This document shows positions 31,938 to 45,159 of a stretch of 64,000 nt of DNA, piece by piece (the first letter of the stretch is position 1; each line of letters starts with the position of its first letter). The notes under the pieces are model-generated. The model saw only the letters and a program-made list of their open reading frames with translations, was not told the origin of the DNA and searched no databases. The position numbers and the translations under genes were made by a program. The DNA lies in assembly GCA_947471745.1 (NCBI GenBank), contig CANJKZ010000530.1, positions 1 to 64,000 on the forward strand, given 5' to 3'. The DNA comes from Closterium sp. Naga37s-1. Taxonomy: Eukaryota > Streptophyta > Zygnematophyceae > Desmidiales > Closteriaceae.

Positions 31938-34900
31938 TCAAGCAGTAAGCAAGTAAGGCAAAGTAGGCACAAGGCCTAACACAGTAGAGAAGCGCTGATG
32001 ATCACCAGGCGGAAGTGCCTTGGTCAATATATCAGCAATGTTGGCCCTAGTGGCCACGTAAGCAAGACGAAGCTGGCCTCGCTACTGCAACTCTCGAGCA
32101 AGGAAGTATCGCAGAGCGATGTGCTTCGTTCTGTGCTCCAGTCTGTGCTCCTCACACAAGGCAATCATGGCCTTGTTGTCTACGTACAGAACTGGAGGCG
32201 AACGAGGCTGCTCTCCCAAGTCAATCAGTAGGTAGGTGAGCCAGCGTAGCTCCTGTGCAGCCATGGCCCCGGCGTAGATCTCAGCCTCACAACTGGAGCT
32301 GAGAACCGAAGACGAGCGGGTAGACCGCCAGGAAACAGAGCCAGAGCCAAGGTAGACTCGCAAGTGTAGTCCTCAGTGTGTCGTGCCACTCGCGAGGCGC
32401 CTGACGGAGACCGTAGACTGGCCGCAGAAGACTCCACTGAGTACCTGCAGGAAAAGACTCGGTGAAACCAGGTGGGCAGCGCAGCCAGATCTCCTCTTGC
32501 AGGCTGCCCTGCAGGAAAGCTGTGCTGAAGTCCAGAGAGTGCAACTCGTAGTCACGCTGAGCAGCGAGGTGCAGCAACACCCGAAGAGTAGTCATCTTCG
32601 GGGTGGGGGAGAAGGTCTGAAAGTAGTCAACTCCCTGTCGCTGACTGAAGCCTCGAGCAACGTAACGCGCCTTGAAGGCAGGCGGAGAGCCCGGCGGCCG
32701 CTTCACCCTGAAGATCCACATGCCATCGACTATGTTCGCCCCAGGTGGGGGAACCTCATCGAGGTAGGTGCCTGTGGACTTCCAGGATGCCATCTTGGCA
32801 TCCATGGGTGCCTGCCACTGAGAGGAGTAAGGACCCGTAATCGCCTCTGCGTAAGAGCGCGGGGTCGGGATGTCTGGTGCATCCGGGTCTCCCTCAGGGG
32901 CAAGCAGCATGGAAGCGAAACGAGGTACAGCAGCTGCAAGACACTCAAAGTCCTCCTGCCTGTCCTCAAGGACGTCCGTGCCAAGATCACACTCACCCCC
33001 GACGGACAGAGGACTGGCAGACACAGACTCAGCAACTAGAGCAGTGGCGTAGTCTAGACGGCAGGCAGCGGCAAAGTCAAGCAGCTCAACAACGAGAGCA
33101 CACACAGCAGCAGACTTAAAAGAAGGGTCTGTGACAGCAGTGGCGAGGAGACGAGAGACAGTGGGATTGGCAGCACGAGCACGGTCAGACTCAGGGTCAG
33201 GGACCTCAGGAAGAGAGGACTCAGGAGGATCAGGCAGAGGAACACGCAGTGGAACAGAGGAAGGACGGAGTGCCATAGCGTGCGTGCCGGGGACAGGAGG
33301 AGGACGCGAACGAGGAACGCGACGAGCAGTGCGTACAGGCAAGACAGGGCGAGACGCAGGCTCACGACGCTCTGTGAGACTGCCAGGCTGCTCAGTGTAA
33401 GGAGAGGGAGCAGGCAAGGGGGAGGTTGGCTGTAACGGCGGCTGCGACTGGTCAGGCGGTGGACACAGTAAGGGAGGAGTAAGGGCAGTAGAAGACGGGA
33501 CTCCAAGAACCTGCTGAAGCAGGGGAACGAAGTAGGGTCGCGGCCGCACAGTGCCTCCAGCACCTCAAGCTCCAGGGTCAACAGCTCCAGCTCCGACAGC
33601 TCCAACGCCTCCCACGCCAGTGCCTCCAACTCCAGCTCCTCCAGCTCCAGCGCCTCCAGAGCCAGCTCCACCAGCGCAAGAGCCTCCAGCTCCAGCAGCT
33701 CCAGGCTCCGTAGGGTCTCCAGCTCCAGCACCTCTGGTACGAGCACCTCCAGGACCAGTAGCCGCAGTACCTCCAGTACCACTAGCTCCAGCTGTAACTC
33801 CAGCACCTCAAGCTCCAGCGTCTCCAGCGCCTCCAGCTCCGGGAGCTCCACTCCGAAGGCGTGCGCGCCGAACAAGCCACTCACGCAGCTGCTGTGGAGA
33901 CAGTCGAAGCGAAGCACCAGCAGGACCTCCAGATGAAGCAGCACCCCAAGGCTGAGCACCTTCAGATTCCGCACCCTCCGACTCAGCACCCCCAGGCTCA
34001 ACACCCTCAGGCTCAGCATCCCCAGGCTCCTCACCCCCAGGCTCAGCACCCCCAAACCCAGCACCCTCAGACCTCGCACCCCCCGGCTCCACACCCCCAG
34101 ACGCAGCACCCCTAGACGCAGCACTTGGAGCAGCACCTGAGCCGACAGCTACCTCGACAGTCGCAGTACCAAGGAGAGGGTCTACTTGAGACACACTGGA
34201 GGGAGCAGGACCCTGGGGCGGGAGGGGGTCTACCGGAGGGGGGCTGGGAGCAAGGAAGAGCGGCGGGGGTGGGGGAGGGGCAGAGCGGTAGGGGAAGAGA
34301 CGGTAGAAGGGAACCGACTCGTCGAACGTGACGTCCTGAGAGGGGAAGACACGGCGCGAGGTGGGGTGGTAAAACCGCCAGCCAGGCGCGTCAGGGACAA
34401 AGCCAAGGAAGACGCAGGGGATAGCACGAGCGGAGAGCTTGTCCGCGGACGTATCGCGAACAAAGGCACGAGAACCCCAGACCCAGAACACCGACGCATC
34501 GCCAACCTCCCCCGTCCAACGCAGTGTGGGCGAGGTCTCCGGTAAGGAGACACGTGGCCAGAGGTTGAGCTGATGCGTAGCATACTAGACCGCAAATGGC
34601 CACATAAAATGGGGAGCAGCCGCATGGATCATGGAGGTACGAGCGACCTCCATGACTAAGCCAATGCGGCGCTCAGCAATCCCATTTTGCTGAGGGGAGT
34701 CCGGAAGCGTGAACGACTGGAGAATGCCCTCCCCACGAAAAAAATCTCGCAAGAGGTTGGAGGAGAACTCACCACCTCTGTCAGAGTGCAGACGCAGGAC
34801 AGGAAGGTCCTGGCCGAACCGCTCGCGGAGCTGGAGACGGACTGTGCGGATCCAAGGGATCAAGACATCAACGACTTCACCCTTGCTGCGCAAGGGGAAG

Positions 34901-37059
34901 ACCGTGGTGTACCGCGTGTAGTCGTCAACTACCAGCAGAAAGTACTGCTTACGGCTCTGTCCACTGACACGGGCTGGGCCCCACATGTCCATGTGGAGAG
35001 TCTGCAGTGGAGCAGTCGTCGGGGGAAACGAGGAGGAGTGAGGAGCGGCACGCTGCCGCCCCTCGACGCACGGAAGGCAGGGCGGGGCAGGCGAGGGCGG
35101 GAGGGGAGGCAGAGACCTGGGAAGACTAGAGACAGGAAGATGAGAGTGCATGCCACGAAGGCGTGGCAGGGAGGGGTGACCCAGGCGGTGGTGCCACAGA
35201 AGAGTATGGTGCGACAGGAGGCGACACGAGCAAGAGGCGGCTACCTGACCTGACGCGGACACCTGAGCAGACGCAACTACCTGAGGAGGCTCGGTAGCGA
35301 GTGTGTACAGACTCGACCCTGGCCGACGAGTGAACGTGGCTAGGTGACGCCCCGTCCGCGTGCACGTGCAGATCGACACACGCTGACCCCCAGGAGTGGT
35401 GGTAGTGACCATCGCATCCTGGAGGGCAGCGGTACTCACCAAGTTCGTAGAGAACGAGGGGAGGTGAAGACCGGACAGTGAGCCGAACGGAACCGCCGGA
35501 CACGGGAGGATAGTGGAGGAACGGGCAACAACCGGGCCCCAAGAGGGGTCAGCCAGTCAGACCTTGACAGGTGCAGGAAGAGGAGTTAAAGTGGTGCAGT
35601 CACGAAAGAAACAGCGCGAGGCGCCTGAGTCCAACATGAAGGTGTGCAAGGCCTGAGCAGGCGCAGTACCAGGGAGAGTACCAGACTCACTAGCACCTAG
35701 AGCAGCAGCAGCTATACCTGGGTCAGGCGGCACACACCGGTAACAGTCACCCTCAGCACTAACAGACAAAGCATACATAGCAAAAAGAATAGCATCAAAG
35801 TCTAGGTCAAAGATAGCAATCCTAGACCTAAGAAGATCTGCCCAGCGAGGGAGCTCGACGTCGTCACCAAACTCAGCACGCCAAGCGTCGTCGAGGCGGG
35901 AGAAGCAGCGGTGCTGAGTGTGAAGCTTCCCGCATGTCTGACCAGCACGAACACCTGTGCGAATGACATACGGGCAGCTACCCCCAGACGCCCCACGCAA
36001 AAACCACTCACGAAGCTGCTGGGGCGATTGGGTCTCGCTCCGACGCTGCTTCTGCTAACGCTGGCCACCTCCAGAACCAACATGCCGAGCGCCAGTCCCA
36101 CCGCCACCAGTCCCACCGCCACCACTTCCGCCACTCCCACTACTGCCTCCACCGCCGCCACCAGAACCCCCACTCCCTCCACCAGTCCCACCGCCGCCAC
36201 CACCTCCACTACTGCCCCCACCACTACTCCCGCTGCCACCTCCACCACCACCGCTGCCACCCCCACCACCCTTGCCACCCTTGCCCTTGCTGCTGCGGCG
36301 CTTCGCACTAGCAGAAGCAGCCCCGACGTCCTCAGGAACAGAGACGTCTGCAGCAGCAGCAGAGGCGTAGGAGGGGGCAAGGGGAGAGGGGGAGCACCCC
36401 TCAAAGAAGGGTGGGCGCGGAGTGCCACGAGCAGCACCTACAGCAACTGCACTAGTCTCAGTTGCGAGGAGATGCTGCTCGAGGAGGTCAACAGTGAGGG
36501 AAGGGGGGTCAAGAGAGAGAAAGTGGTCCCTGACAGAGCGAAGAGAGTCAGGGAGGCTAGTGACTATGAAGTAGAGGGTGATGAACATCGGGGGCTGGTT
36601 CTTGTCAAGGAACTCAGCGGGGGCGGCAGCGCGGCAGCGAGCGTCGCTAGCGCAAAGATGGGAAACCAGGTCCTCGACTGTGGCAAAGGCGGACAGCTCG
36701 GGGAACAAGTAGGACAGAAGCAGGCGGCCTAGAGCACCGGTGGCAGGGGAGGAGTAGCGAGCGACTACAGCATCGTACAGTGCCTGTGCTGTCCTGTGCT
36801 GTCCGAAATGAGCGCATTCGGCTAACGGCAGGTGGTTGCGAATGGCTAAGCGGGCAGCAGCGTCGCGAGTAAGCCACTGTGAGCGGGTCGCACTGTCAGC
36901 TGTGGCGGGAGGGGCAGTAGCGGCGCCTGACGCTAGGTCAAACAGCGAGACACTGTCCTTAGAATCGCTCAGTAGGTACAACTGCAGGTCGTCGAGCCAC
37001 GTGTCAAACTGAACCGGTCTATCCTCATGATCGAACGTGAGAACTCGAAGCGAGGCCAT
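31938..37059 (-). pseudogene. gag-pol remnant of F
   Basis: Gag begins MASLRVLTFDHEDRPVQFDTW at 37059; Gly-rich stretch ~36060-36290; knuckle CGKLHTQHRCF ~35910; protease FMLDSGASRCFFRDC ~35600; pre-integrase HHRLGHPSLPRLR ~35170; integrase LHMDMWGPARVSG ~34980, LHSDRGGEFSS ~34760, NGIAERRIG ~34670; hinge with GGAEPGG repeats ~33880-34110; RT FKARYVARGFSQRQG ~32650; RNase H tail VDNKAMIALCEEHRLEH ~32140. Its gag and pol are closest to G, the same subfamily. Confidence 0.85.
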
Positions 37060-37074
37060 AGTGGTGCAGCACGC

Positions 37075-37720
37075 AGGAGCAGCAGTAGCAGTAGGAGCAG
37101 TAGTAGCAGCAGCAGCAGTAGCAGTAGCAGCAGGGGTAGAGAGGCCTGCGGCCTAGGGGCCGAGGAGCCGAGGGGCCGAGGGGTGGGGCCGAGGGGCCTA
37201 GGGGCCAAGGGGCGTGGGGCCTGGGGGGCGAGGGGCCGAGGTGCCGAGAGGGCAGGGCCTAGGGGCCTAGGGGCCGAGGTGACGAGGTCGACGGGGCCGC
37301 GGGGCCAGGGGCGACGGGGCCGGGGGCCTAGGTCGACGGGGCCTAGGGGCGACGAGGCCGCGGGGCCAGGGGCTACGGGGCCGAGGGGCGAGGGCCGCGG
37401 GGCCGCGGGGCGAGGGCCGGGGGCCTAGGTCGACGGGGCCGTGGGGGGTCGGGGGGGCCTAGGTCGACGGGGCCGCGGTGCCTAGGTCGACGGGGCCGCG
37501 GGGCCAGGGGCGACGGGGCCGGAGGCCTAGGTCGACGGGGCCTAGGGGCGACAAGGCCACGGGGCCAGGGGCTACGGGGCCGAGGGGCGGGGGCCGAGGG
37601 GCCGCGGGGCGAGGGCCGGGGGCCTAGGTCGACGGGGTCGCGGGGGGTCGGGGGCCTTGGTCGACGGGGCCGCGGTGCCTAGGTCGACGGGGCTACGGGG
37701 CCAGGGTCGACTGGGCGACA
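37075..37720 (-). repeat. GC-rich repeat leader of F
   Basis: 37140-37720 is built on ggggccgaggggccta and ctaggtcgacggggccgcgg units; 37080-37135 is an agcagtagcagc run. Confidence 0.8.
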
Positions 37721-37734
37721 GGGTCCAGAATCAG

Positions 37735-38289
37735 AATCACGCGAGGGCGATTTTCTGACGGTGCACAGAGCTTTGGCATGTCATTTTGCCCGCGTGCCAA
37801 CTCATACTGACGGGACGCGCACCCAGTAGGTCCTCGAAAGTTAAAGAAAGTGAAAATGGGGGTGTTGACTCGATAGAAATTTGAAATTCGTTACCGTTTT
37901 AATCAGCATTGAAAAATAAAATTTGCATGCGCTTATAATATGTCAATGTTTCATGGGGGGGGGCGCTTATAATCGAACTCCGACCATAAGCGCCATGCTC
38001 CAGATAGAAGCGCCGGCGCCTTTAATCGGACGGTGCCTACCGTCATCGCCCGGATAGTAGACAGTGTTGAATAGTAGACAGGGGTTATCTATTATCCAGG
38101 TGTCTCTTATAAATAGGCTAGCCTCATTATAAGACACCTATTTCTGTGTACGAGATAAGACATATATGTCTTATAATCAGAGCAGGGGTTAGGGGTTTTC
38201 TTATAAACAGGGGGGTGTCTTCTAAACGAACATTAGTTACTTTAGGGGGGTACATGTACACATCTATGAATCTCTACTTCTACCTAGCC
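37735..38289. other. probable 3' terminal region of a pogo-like DNA transposon
   Basis: AT-rich DNA downstream of the transposase stop codon (38290-38292), containing many short direct and inverted copies of cttataa: gcgcttataat (~37929, 37970) with ataagcgcc (~37986), and gtctcttataaatagg, attataagacacctat and gtcttataatcag (38102-38180). Such repeated motifs are typical of the terminal regions of pogo/Tigger-like elements, where they bind transposase. The exact terminal inverted repeat cannot be fixed because the other end is missing. Confidence 0.4.
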
Positions 38290-38349
38290 CTACTCAGTCA
38301 CGGCCTCCTCACCTGCACTAAGAACAGGCTCCCTAACACCCATGTCTAG
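38290..38349 (-). pseudogene. pogo-like transposase, last coding segment
   Basis: Nineteen codons ending EEAVTE and a TAG stop (38290-38292). Read on the minus strand, they continue in frame from 52964-53033 when element G and one copy of its tctag duplication are left out. See the main segment at 54559-55042. Confidence 0.55.
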
Positions 38350-38481
38350 TGTCAAAGTTACAAACGAGAATGAATGAACTAGCAAACAGTTGGGTACAAG
38401 TACTAACCCTAATTGGGTTGTATCCCTTATGGGCTAAACCACTACAGCCTACACAAATGTATAAGCTATAATGTTCTGACA
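38350..38481 (-). repeat. 3' LTR of G
   Basis: 132 bp, plus strand TGTCAAAG...TTCTGACA, followed by the complement of the purine tract. Confidence 0.85.
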
Positions 38482-38513
38482 CACCCCCATAGGCAAAGTG
38501 GGGGAGAACAAGT

Positions 38514-38605
38514 GGTCACAAGACCAGTCAAGAAAATCAAAGCAAGCTCAGGGTGGATCACAAAGTCACCACACAGTCTGAGCACAAGCAAAGGGCCACA
38601 AGGCC
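38514..38605 (-). promoter_or_regulatory. conserved 3' hairpin block of G
   Basis: ggtcacaagacc (38514-38525), ctcagggtgg...ccaccacacagtctgagc (~38548-38582) and ggccacaaggcc (38594-38605); the reverse complement of the block in B. Confidence 0.55.
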
Positions 38606-38785
38606 AGTTCACATGCAGAGTTATATAAAGAGAACAAACAATAACGTGATCATACCCTAGCAAGTACAAGCATGCAGGTATATATATAGATCACAGTACA
38701 AGCAGAGTCAAGCAGCAAGTAAGTGAGGCAAAGTGGGCACAAGGCCTAACAGAGTAGCAAAGCGTTGATGATCACCAAGCGGAAG

Positions 38786-38916
38786 CGTCAGAATAGTGAA
38801 GGAAGGAATGACTAAACTAGCAAGCAGGTGGGTACAAGTAGGAAACCTAAAAGTGTTGTACCCTATATGAACTACCCCACTACAGCCTAGACAGACTATA
38901 GCATATAAGTATGACA
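38786..38916 (-). repeat. 3' LTR of H
   Basis: 131 bp; pairs with 46038-46168. Confidence 0.87.
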
Positions 38917-39145
38917 CACCCCCATAGGCAAAGTGGGGGAGAACAAGAGGTCACAAGACCGGTCAAGAAAGGCAAAGCAATCTCAGGGTGGATCACGACG
39001 TCACCACGCATTCTGAGCACAAGCAAATGGCCACAAGGCCAGTTCACATGCAGGGTTATATAAAGGAGAACAAGTAATACAGTGAACACAACCTAGCAAG
39101 TGTAAGCATGCAGGTATATGTATAGAGATCACAGTACAAGCAAAG

Positions 39146-42100
39146 TCAAGAAGTGAGCAAGTGAGGCCAAGTAGGCACAAGACCTAGCATAGTACAAAAG
39201 CGCTGATGATCACAAGGCTGAAGTGCCTTGGTAAAGATATCAGCAGTGTTGGCCCGAGTGGCCACGTAAGCAAGACGAAGCTGACCACGCTGCTGCAACT
39301 CTTAAGCAAGGAAGTAGCGCAGAGCGATGTGCTTCGTTCTGTGCTCCAGTCTGTGCTCCTGACACAAGGCCAGCATGGCCTTGTTGTCGACGTACAGAAC
39401 TGGAGGAGAACGAGGCGGCTCTCCCAAGTCGGCCAGCAGGTAGGTGAGCCAGCGTAACTCCTGTGCAGCCATGGCCCCTGCGTAGATCTCAGCCTCACAA
39501 CTGGAGCTGAGAACAGAAGTCGAGCGGGTAGACCGCCACGAGACAGAGCCGGAGCCAAGGCTGAAGGTGTAACCTTGTGACGACCGCTGCGTAGCCAAGT
39601 CGTCAACCCAAGAAGCGTCTGCGTGACCAATGAGGACAACTCGAGCCCGTCCTCCAAGCACGAGCCCCATGCCCGACGTACTGCACAAGTAGCGCAACAC
39701 CCTCTTAGCTTCATCCATGTGCTCCTTCCTGTGTCTGCCAGGAGCGACATAGCGTGCTAGAATGCTAAGAGGGTAGGCAAGGTCAGGTCGAATGCAGGTC
39801 ATCAGGTACATGAGGCAGCCCACAAGCTCTGGATATGGGCCACTCGGCTCTACGGACTCGTCTGAAAGTGGAGCTGAGAGCGAGTGACCGGTAGGCAGAG
39901 GAGTGGACTGTGGCGAGGAGTGCGTGAAGCCGAAGCGCTGAAGGACCTGCTGCACCATGTGTAAATGAGTCAAGGTAATGGTGCGCTGTGCTCTGTCCCG
40001 GGTGATCCGCAAGCCAAGATAGCTTGTCAGTTCACCCAGGTCTGTGCACGTGTGTCTCTTCTGCAGCTCCGACTTCACGTGGGCGAGTGCCTCAGTGTCA
40101 GCAGTAGCAAAGACCAAGTCGTCTACGTACACGAGAACGTAGAACGGCGGCAGAGTGGTGTCGGTGTGTAGAAACAGCGACGGGTCAGCAGTGGAAGGAG
40201 CAAACCCAAGAGCAGCAAGAGTCGTCCTCAGTGTGTCGTGCCACTCACGGGGTGCCTGGCGGAGACCGTAGACTGTCCGCTGGAGGCTCCACTGGGTACC
40301 AGCAGGAAACAACCCAGTGAAGTCAGGTGGGCGGCGCAACCAGATCTCCTCGTGCAGGCTGCCCTGTAGGAAGGCTGTGCTGAAGTCAAGAAAGTGTAGC
40401 TCGTAGTCACGCTGAGCGGCGACGTGCAGCAGTACCTGAAGAGTGGTCATCTTCGGGGTAGGGGAGAAGGTATGGAAGAAGTCAACTCCCTGTCGCTGAC
40501 TGAAGCCTCGTGCAACGTAACGCACCTTGAAGACAGGCGGAGAACCCGGCGGCCGCTTCACCCTGAAAATCCACATGCCACTGACGATGTTCGCCCCATG
40601 CGGGGGAACCTCGTCAACGTAGGTGCCTGTGGACTTCCAGGAAGCCATCTCTGTGTCCATGGCTGTCTGCCACTGTGAGGAGTAGGGACCCTCTATCGCC
40701 TCTGCGTAAGAGCGCGGGGTCGGGATTTCTGGTGCATCCGGGTCTCCCTCAGGGGCAAGCAGCATGGACACGAGATGAGGTAAAGCAGCGGCAAAGCACT
40801 CAAACTCCTCCTGTCTGTCCTCAAGGACGTCCGTGCCAAGAGCACACTCACCCCCGACGGACAGAGGACAGACAGACTCAGCAACAAGACTAGCGGCGTA
40901 GTCTAGATGACAGGCGGCAGCAAAGTCAACAAGCTCATCAACTAGAGCAGACGCAGCAGTGGACTCAAACGAAGGGTCAGTGACAGCAGTGGCCAAAAAA
41001 CGCGAGACAGTAGGACTAGCAGCACGAAGGGAGTCAGACTCCGGGTCCGGACCGGCAGGAAGAGAGGACGCAGGAGGAGACGGCAGAGGGACACGCTGTG
41101 GAGCAGTGGAAGGACGCAGAGTCATAGAGTGAGTGCCGGGGACAGGAGGAGGACGCTGACGTGGAACACGTCTACCAGTGCAAACAGCACGAACAGGCGA
41201 CTCAGGACGAGACTCAGGTGACGCAAGACGAGACTCACGCGACGGAGGACGAGACTCAGGCTCACGACGCTCCGTAAGACCTCTAGTCGGTCCAGAGTAA
41301 GGAGAAGGACCAGTCAGTGGAGAGGCTGGCTGTAACTGCGACTGTGACTGGACAGGCGGTGGACTCAGTAAGGGAGGAGGAGGACCAGTAGAAGGCGGGA
41401 GACCAAGAACCTGCAGAAGAAGCGGAACGTAGTACGGCCGCGGCCGCGCAGCGCCTCCAGAAACAGCAGTGACAGCACCAGTACCCTCAGCTCCAGGGTC
41501 TCCAGCTACAACTTCTGTAGCACCACCAGCTCCAGTACCTCCAGCAGCTCCAGCTCCAGCAGCACCTCCAGTAGCAACAGCTCCAGCACCTACAGCTCTA
41601 ACTCCTGCAGTACCACCAGCCCCACCAGCTCCAGTACCTCCAGTACGAGCACCTCCGGGACCAGCTGCTCCAGCACCTCCAGCAGCTCCAACACCAGCAG
41701 GACCTCCAACAGCGCCAGTACCTCCAGCACCAGCACCTCCAGGACCAGCGGCTCCATCAGCTCCAGCACCAGCAGCACCTCCATCACCTCCAGCTCCAGA
41801 AGCACCTCCAGCAGCAGGCCCCGTAGCTCCAGCAGCACGGCAACAGCGTCGAGCGTACCACTCACGTAGCCACTGCGGAGAGAGGGGCTCCCGCCGTGAC
41901 GGGACACCTGGAGGACCTCCAGACTCAGCATGCTCAGGCTCAGCACCCCCAGGCTCAGCACCCCCAGACTCAGCACCCCCAGGCTCAACACCCCCAGGCT
42001 CCACACGCTCAGGCTCAGCACCCCCAGGCTCTGCACCCTCAGACTCAGCAACTCCAGGCTCAGCACCCCTAGGCCCCGCACCCGCAGGCTCGGCACCCCT

Positions 42101-45100
42101 AGCAGCACCAGAGTCGACAGCTACCTCGACAGGCTCGACAGGGTCTACCTGGGACACACCTGAGGGGGCAGGACCCTGAGGGGGGAGGGGGTCTACCGGA
42201 GGAGCACCTGGTGCTAGGAAGAGTGGCGGGGGGGGGGGAGAGAGGCAGTGCGGTAGGGAAAGATACGGTAGTAAGATACCGACTCGTCAAACGTGACGTC
42301 CTGAGAGGATAGAACACGACGCGAGGTGGGGTGGTAAAACTGCCACCCAGGTGCGTTAGGGGGGAAGCCAAGGAAGACGCAGGGAACGGCACGGGAGGAC
42401 AGCTTGTCCGCGGAAGTATCGCGGACAAAATCTCGAGATCCCCAGACACAGAACACAGACGCATCGCCAACCTTCCCCGTCCACCGCAGAGTAGGTGTGG
42501 TCTCCGGCAAGGAGACACGAGGCTGAAGGTTGATCTGATGCGCAGCGTACTGAACCGCGAACGGCCACAGAAAATGGGGAGCAGCCGCATGGATCATGGA
42601 CGTACGAGCGACGTCCATGACCATGCCAATGCGGCGCTCAGCAATCCCATTTTGCTGTGGGAGGCCGGAAGCGTGAACGTCTGGCGGATGCCCTCTGCAT
42701 GACAAAAAACCCTCAGAAGGTTGGAGGAAAACTCACCACCTCTGTCTGAGTGCAGACGCAGAACAGGAAGGTCCGAGCCGAAACTCTCGCTGAGCTGGCG
42801 ACGGGCACCGCGGATCCAGTAGATCAACACCTCAGTGACCTCACCCTTGCGGCGCAAGGGGAAGACTGTGGTGTAACGCGAGTAGTCGTCAACGACCAGC
42901 AGGAAGTAACGCTCGTGACCCTGTCCACTGACGCGGGCTGGGCCCCACACGTCCATGTGGAGAGTCTGCAGGGGAGCCTCTGTCGGAGGGAACTCGGAGG
43001 AGTGAGGAGCGGCGCGCTGCCGGCCCTCGACACAAGGAACACAGGTAGGGGCAGGCCCCGGAGGAAGGGGAGGGAGGGACCTGGGGAGACCAGAGGCAAG
43101 GGTACGGGAGGCCATACCTCGAAGACGAGGCAGGGAGGGGTGACCAAGGCGGTGGTGCCAAAGGAGAGTCTCGTGTGACAGAGGACGACACGAGCAGGGG
43201 GCAGACGCTGGACTAGACCTGGACGCGGCAGCAAACACCTGACCAGACGCGGCTACATGACTAGACGCAGTAACCGGAGGAGGCGCAGTAGTCAGTGTGT
43301 ACAGACTCGACCCAGGCCGACGGGTGAACGTGGCCAGGTGGCGGCGCGTCCGAGAGCAAGTGCAGTGGGTCACACGCTGACCTCCAGGGGTGAACTGGTC
43401 AACCCACAAGTCCTGAAGGTCAGCTCCACTCACCAAGTTCGTAGAGAACGAGGGGAGGTGGAGTCCTGACAGCAAGCCCGACGGGGCCGCAGGACACGGT
43501 AGAACCGTGGAAGAGTGCGCAAGGACTGGGCCCCTAGAGGGGTCAGCCAGGGAGACTGCGACAGGCCGACTGAGCGGCGTGAGTGTGGTGCTGTCACGAA
43601 AGACGGAGCGCGAAGCACCAGAGTCAAGTGTGAAAGTGTGCAAGGCCTCAGTAGGTGCAGTACCAGAGAGAGCAGACTCACCAGCACCTGGAGCAGAAGA
43701 CTCACTAGTACCTGGAGCAGCAGACTCACTAGTACCTGGAGCAGCAGACGCACTAGCACCTAGAGCAGCAGCCTCAATGCCCGGGTCGGGCGGAACACAC
43801 AGGTAACAGTCACCCTCAGCACTATCAGTCACAGCATACATGGCAGCAAGGATAGCATCGAAATCAAGATCAAAGATAGCAACATTCTGCCTAAGCAGAT
43901 CACCCCAGCGAGGGAGCTCAACAGCGTCAGGAAACTGGGCGCGCCAGGCGTCAGTCAGGCGACCGAAGCAGCGCTGCCCAGTGTGTGGCAGCCCGCACGT
44001 CTCCCCACGGCGCGCGCCGGTGCGAAGAACGTAAGTGCAGGGACCAACACCCCCAGACCTCCCACGCCCAGCGTACCACTCACGAAGCTGCTGGGCCGAC
44101 GGGGTCTCACGGGAACGCGGCTGCTGCTGGCGCTGGCTACCACCAAAGCCTCCACGCTGCGCGGCTCCACCTCGACCAGCACCACCGCCGCCGCCACCTC
44201 CACCACTGCTGCCACTGCCTCCACCGCCGCTGCCGCTGCCTCCACCACCCCCACCGCCGCCACCGAAGCCCCCACTCCCGCCACCACCCCCACCTCCACC
44301 GCCACCCCCTCCGCCTCCTACACCGCCTCCACCGCCGCCCCCACCGTCCCCTCCACTACCCTTGCCCCCCTTGCCCTTGCTGTTGCGGCGCCTCCCACTA
44401 GGAGCAGATGCAGCCCCGACCTCCTCAGTGCGAACGAGGTCGACAGCAGCAGCAGAGGCAATAGAGGGGAGAAGAGAGACAGGGGAACACCCCTCAAAGA
44501 AAGGGGCGCGAGGGTCGCCGCGAGAAGCACCTACAGCTAAGATACTCTTCTCAGCTGCACTGAGGCGCTCCTCTAGCAGGTCGATGGTGAGCTCGATGGG
44601 GCAAAGGGAGAGAAAGTGGTCCCTGACTGAAGCAAGGGAGTCAGGAAGGCAGGTGACTAGGTAGTAAAGGGTGATGTACATGGGGGGAGGGTTCTTGGCA
44701 CAAAACTCAGTGGGAAGCGCAGAGCGGTAGCGGGCATCACTAGTGCGGAGGTGAGTAATGAGGTCAGCGACTGTGGCAAAGGCGGCAAGGTCAGGGAACA
44801 GGTACGGCAGCATGAGGCGGCTGAGGGCAGCAGTGGCAGGGGAGGAGTAGCGTGCTACTACAGCGTCATACAAAGACTTAGCAGTCTTGTACTGGCCAAA
44901 GTGCGCGCGCTCAGAAGACGGCAGGTGACTACGAACAGCAAGGCGAGCAACAGCGTCACGAGTGGTCCACTACGAGCGAATCGTACTGTCAGCAGTGGCA
45001 GCAGGTGCAGGAGAGACACCGGATGTGTGATCGAAAAGGGACACTCCGTCCTTAGAGTCACACTGAAGAAAGAGCTGCAGGTCGTCAACCCACACGTCAA

Positions 45101-45152
45101 AGTCAACCGCACGCCCCTCAGCATCAAAGGTAAGAACAGTAGGGCTAGCCAT
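39146..45152 (-). pseudogene. gag-pol remnant of H
   Basis: Gag begins MASPTVLTFDAEGRAVDFDVW at 45152; Gly-rich stretch ~44150-44390; knuckle CGLPHTGQRCF ~43970; protease FTLDSGASRSVFRDS ~43610; pre-integrase HHRLGHPSLPRLR ~43140; integrase LHMDVWGPARVSG ~42950, LHSDRGGEFSS ~42740; hinge with GGAEPGGAE and GAGGTGA repeats ~41450-42110; RT VRYVARGFSQRQG ~40510; YVDD ~40120; RNase H HADASWVDDLATQR ~39600; tail near 39146. Long frames survive, including one of ~950 residues over the hinge, RT and RNase H. Confidence 0.88.
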
Positions 45153-45159
45153 AGCGGCA

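Larger units (their letters stand above)
31650..37730 (-). mobile_element. Element F: copia LTR retrotransposon, incomplete
   Basis: Minus-strand copia element. At its left is an incomplete 3' LTR ending ...ttctaaca at 31711, close to the LTR of G, followed by the purine tract and hairpin block (31743-31835). Gag-pol runs from ~37059 down to 31938, and a GC-rich repeat leader covers ~37075-37720. No 5' LTR or primer site is recognisable at the right. Broken, about six or more breaks; age cannot be set from LTRs. Confidence 0.82.

Noticed and set aside
35000-35260. A separate host integrase-like gene opposite F
   Set aside because: The similarity is entirely to the copia pol on the minus strand of F; the plus-strand frames are shadows.
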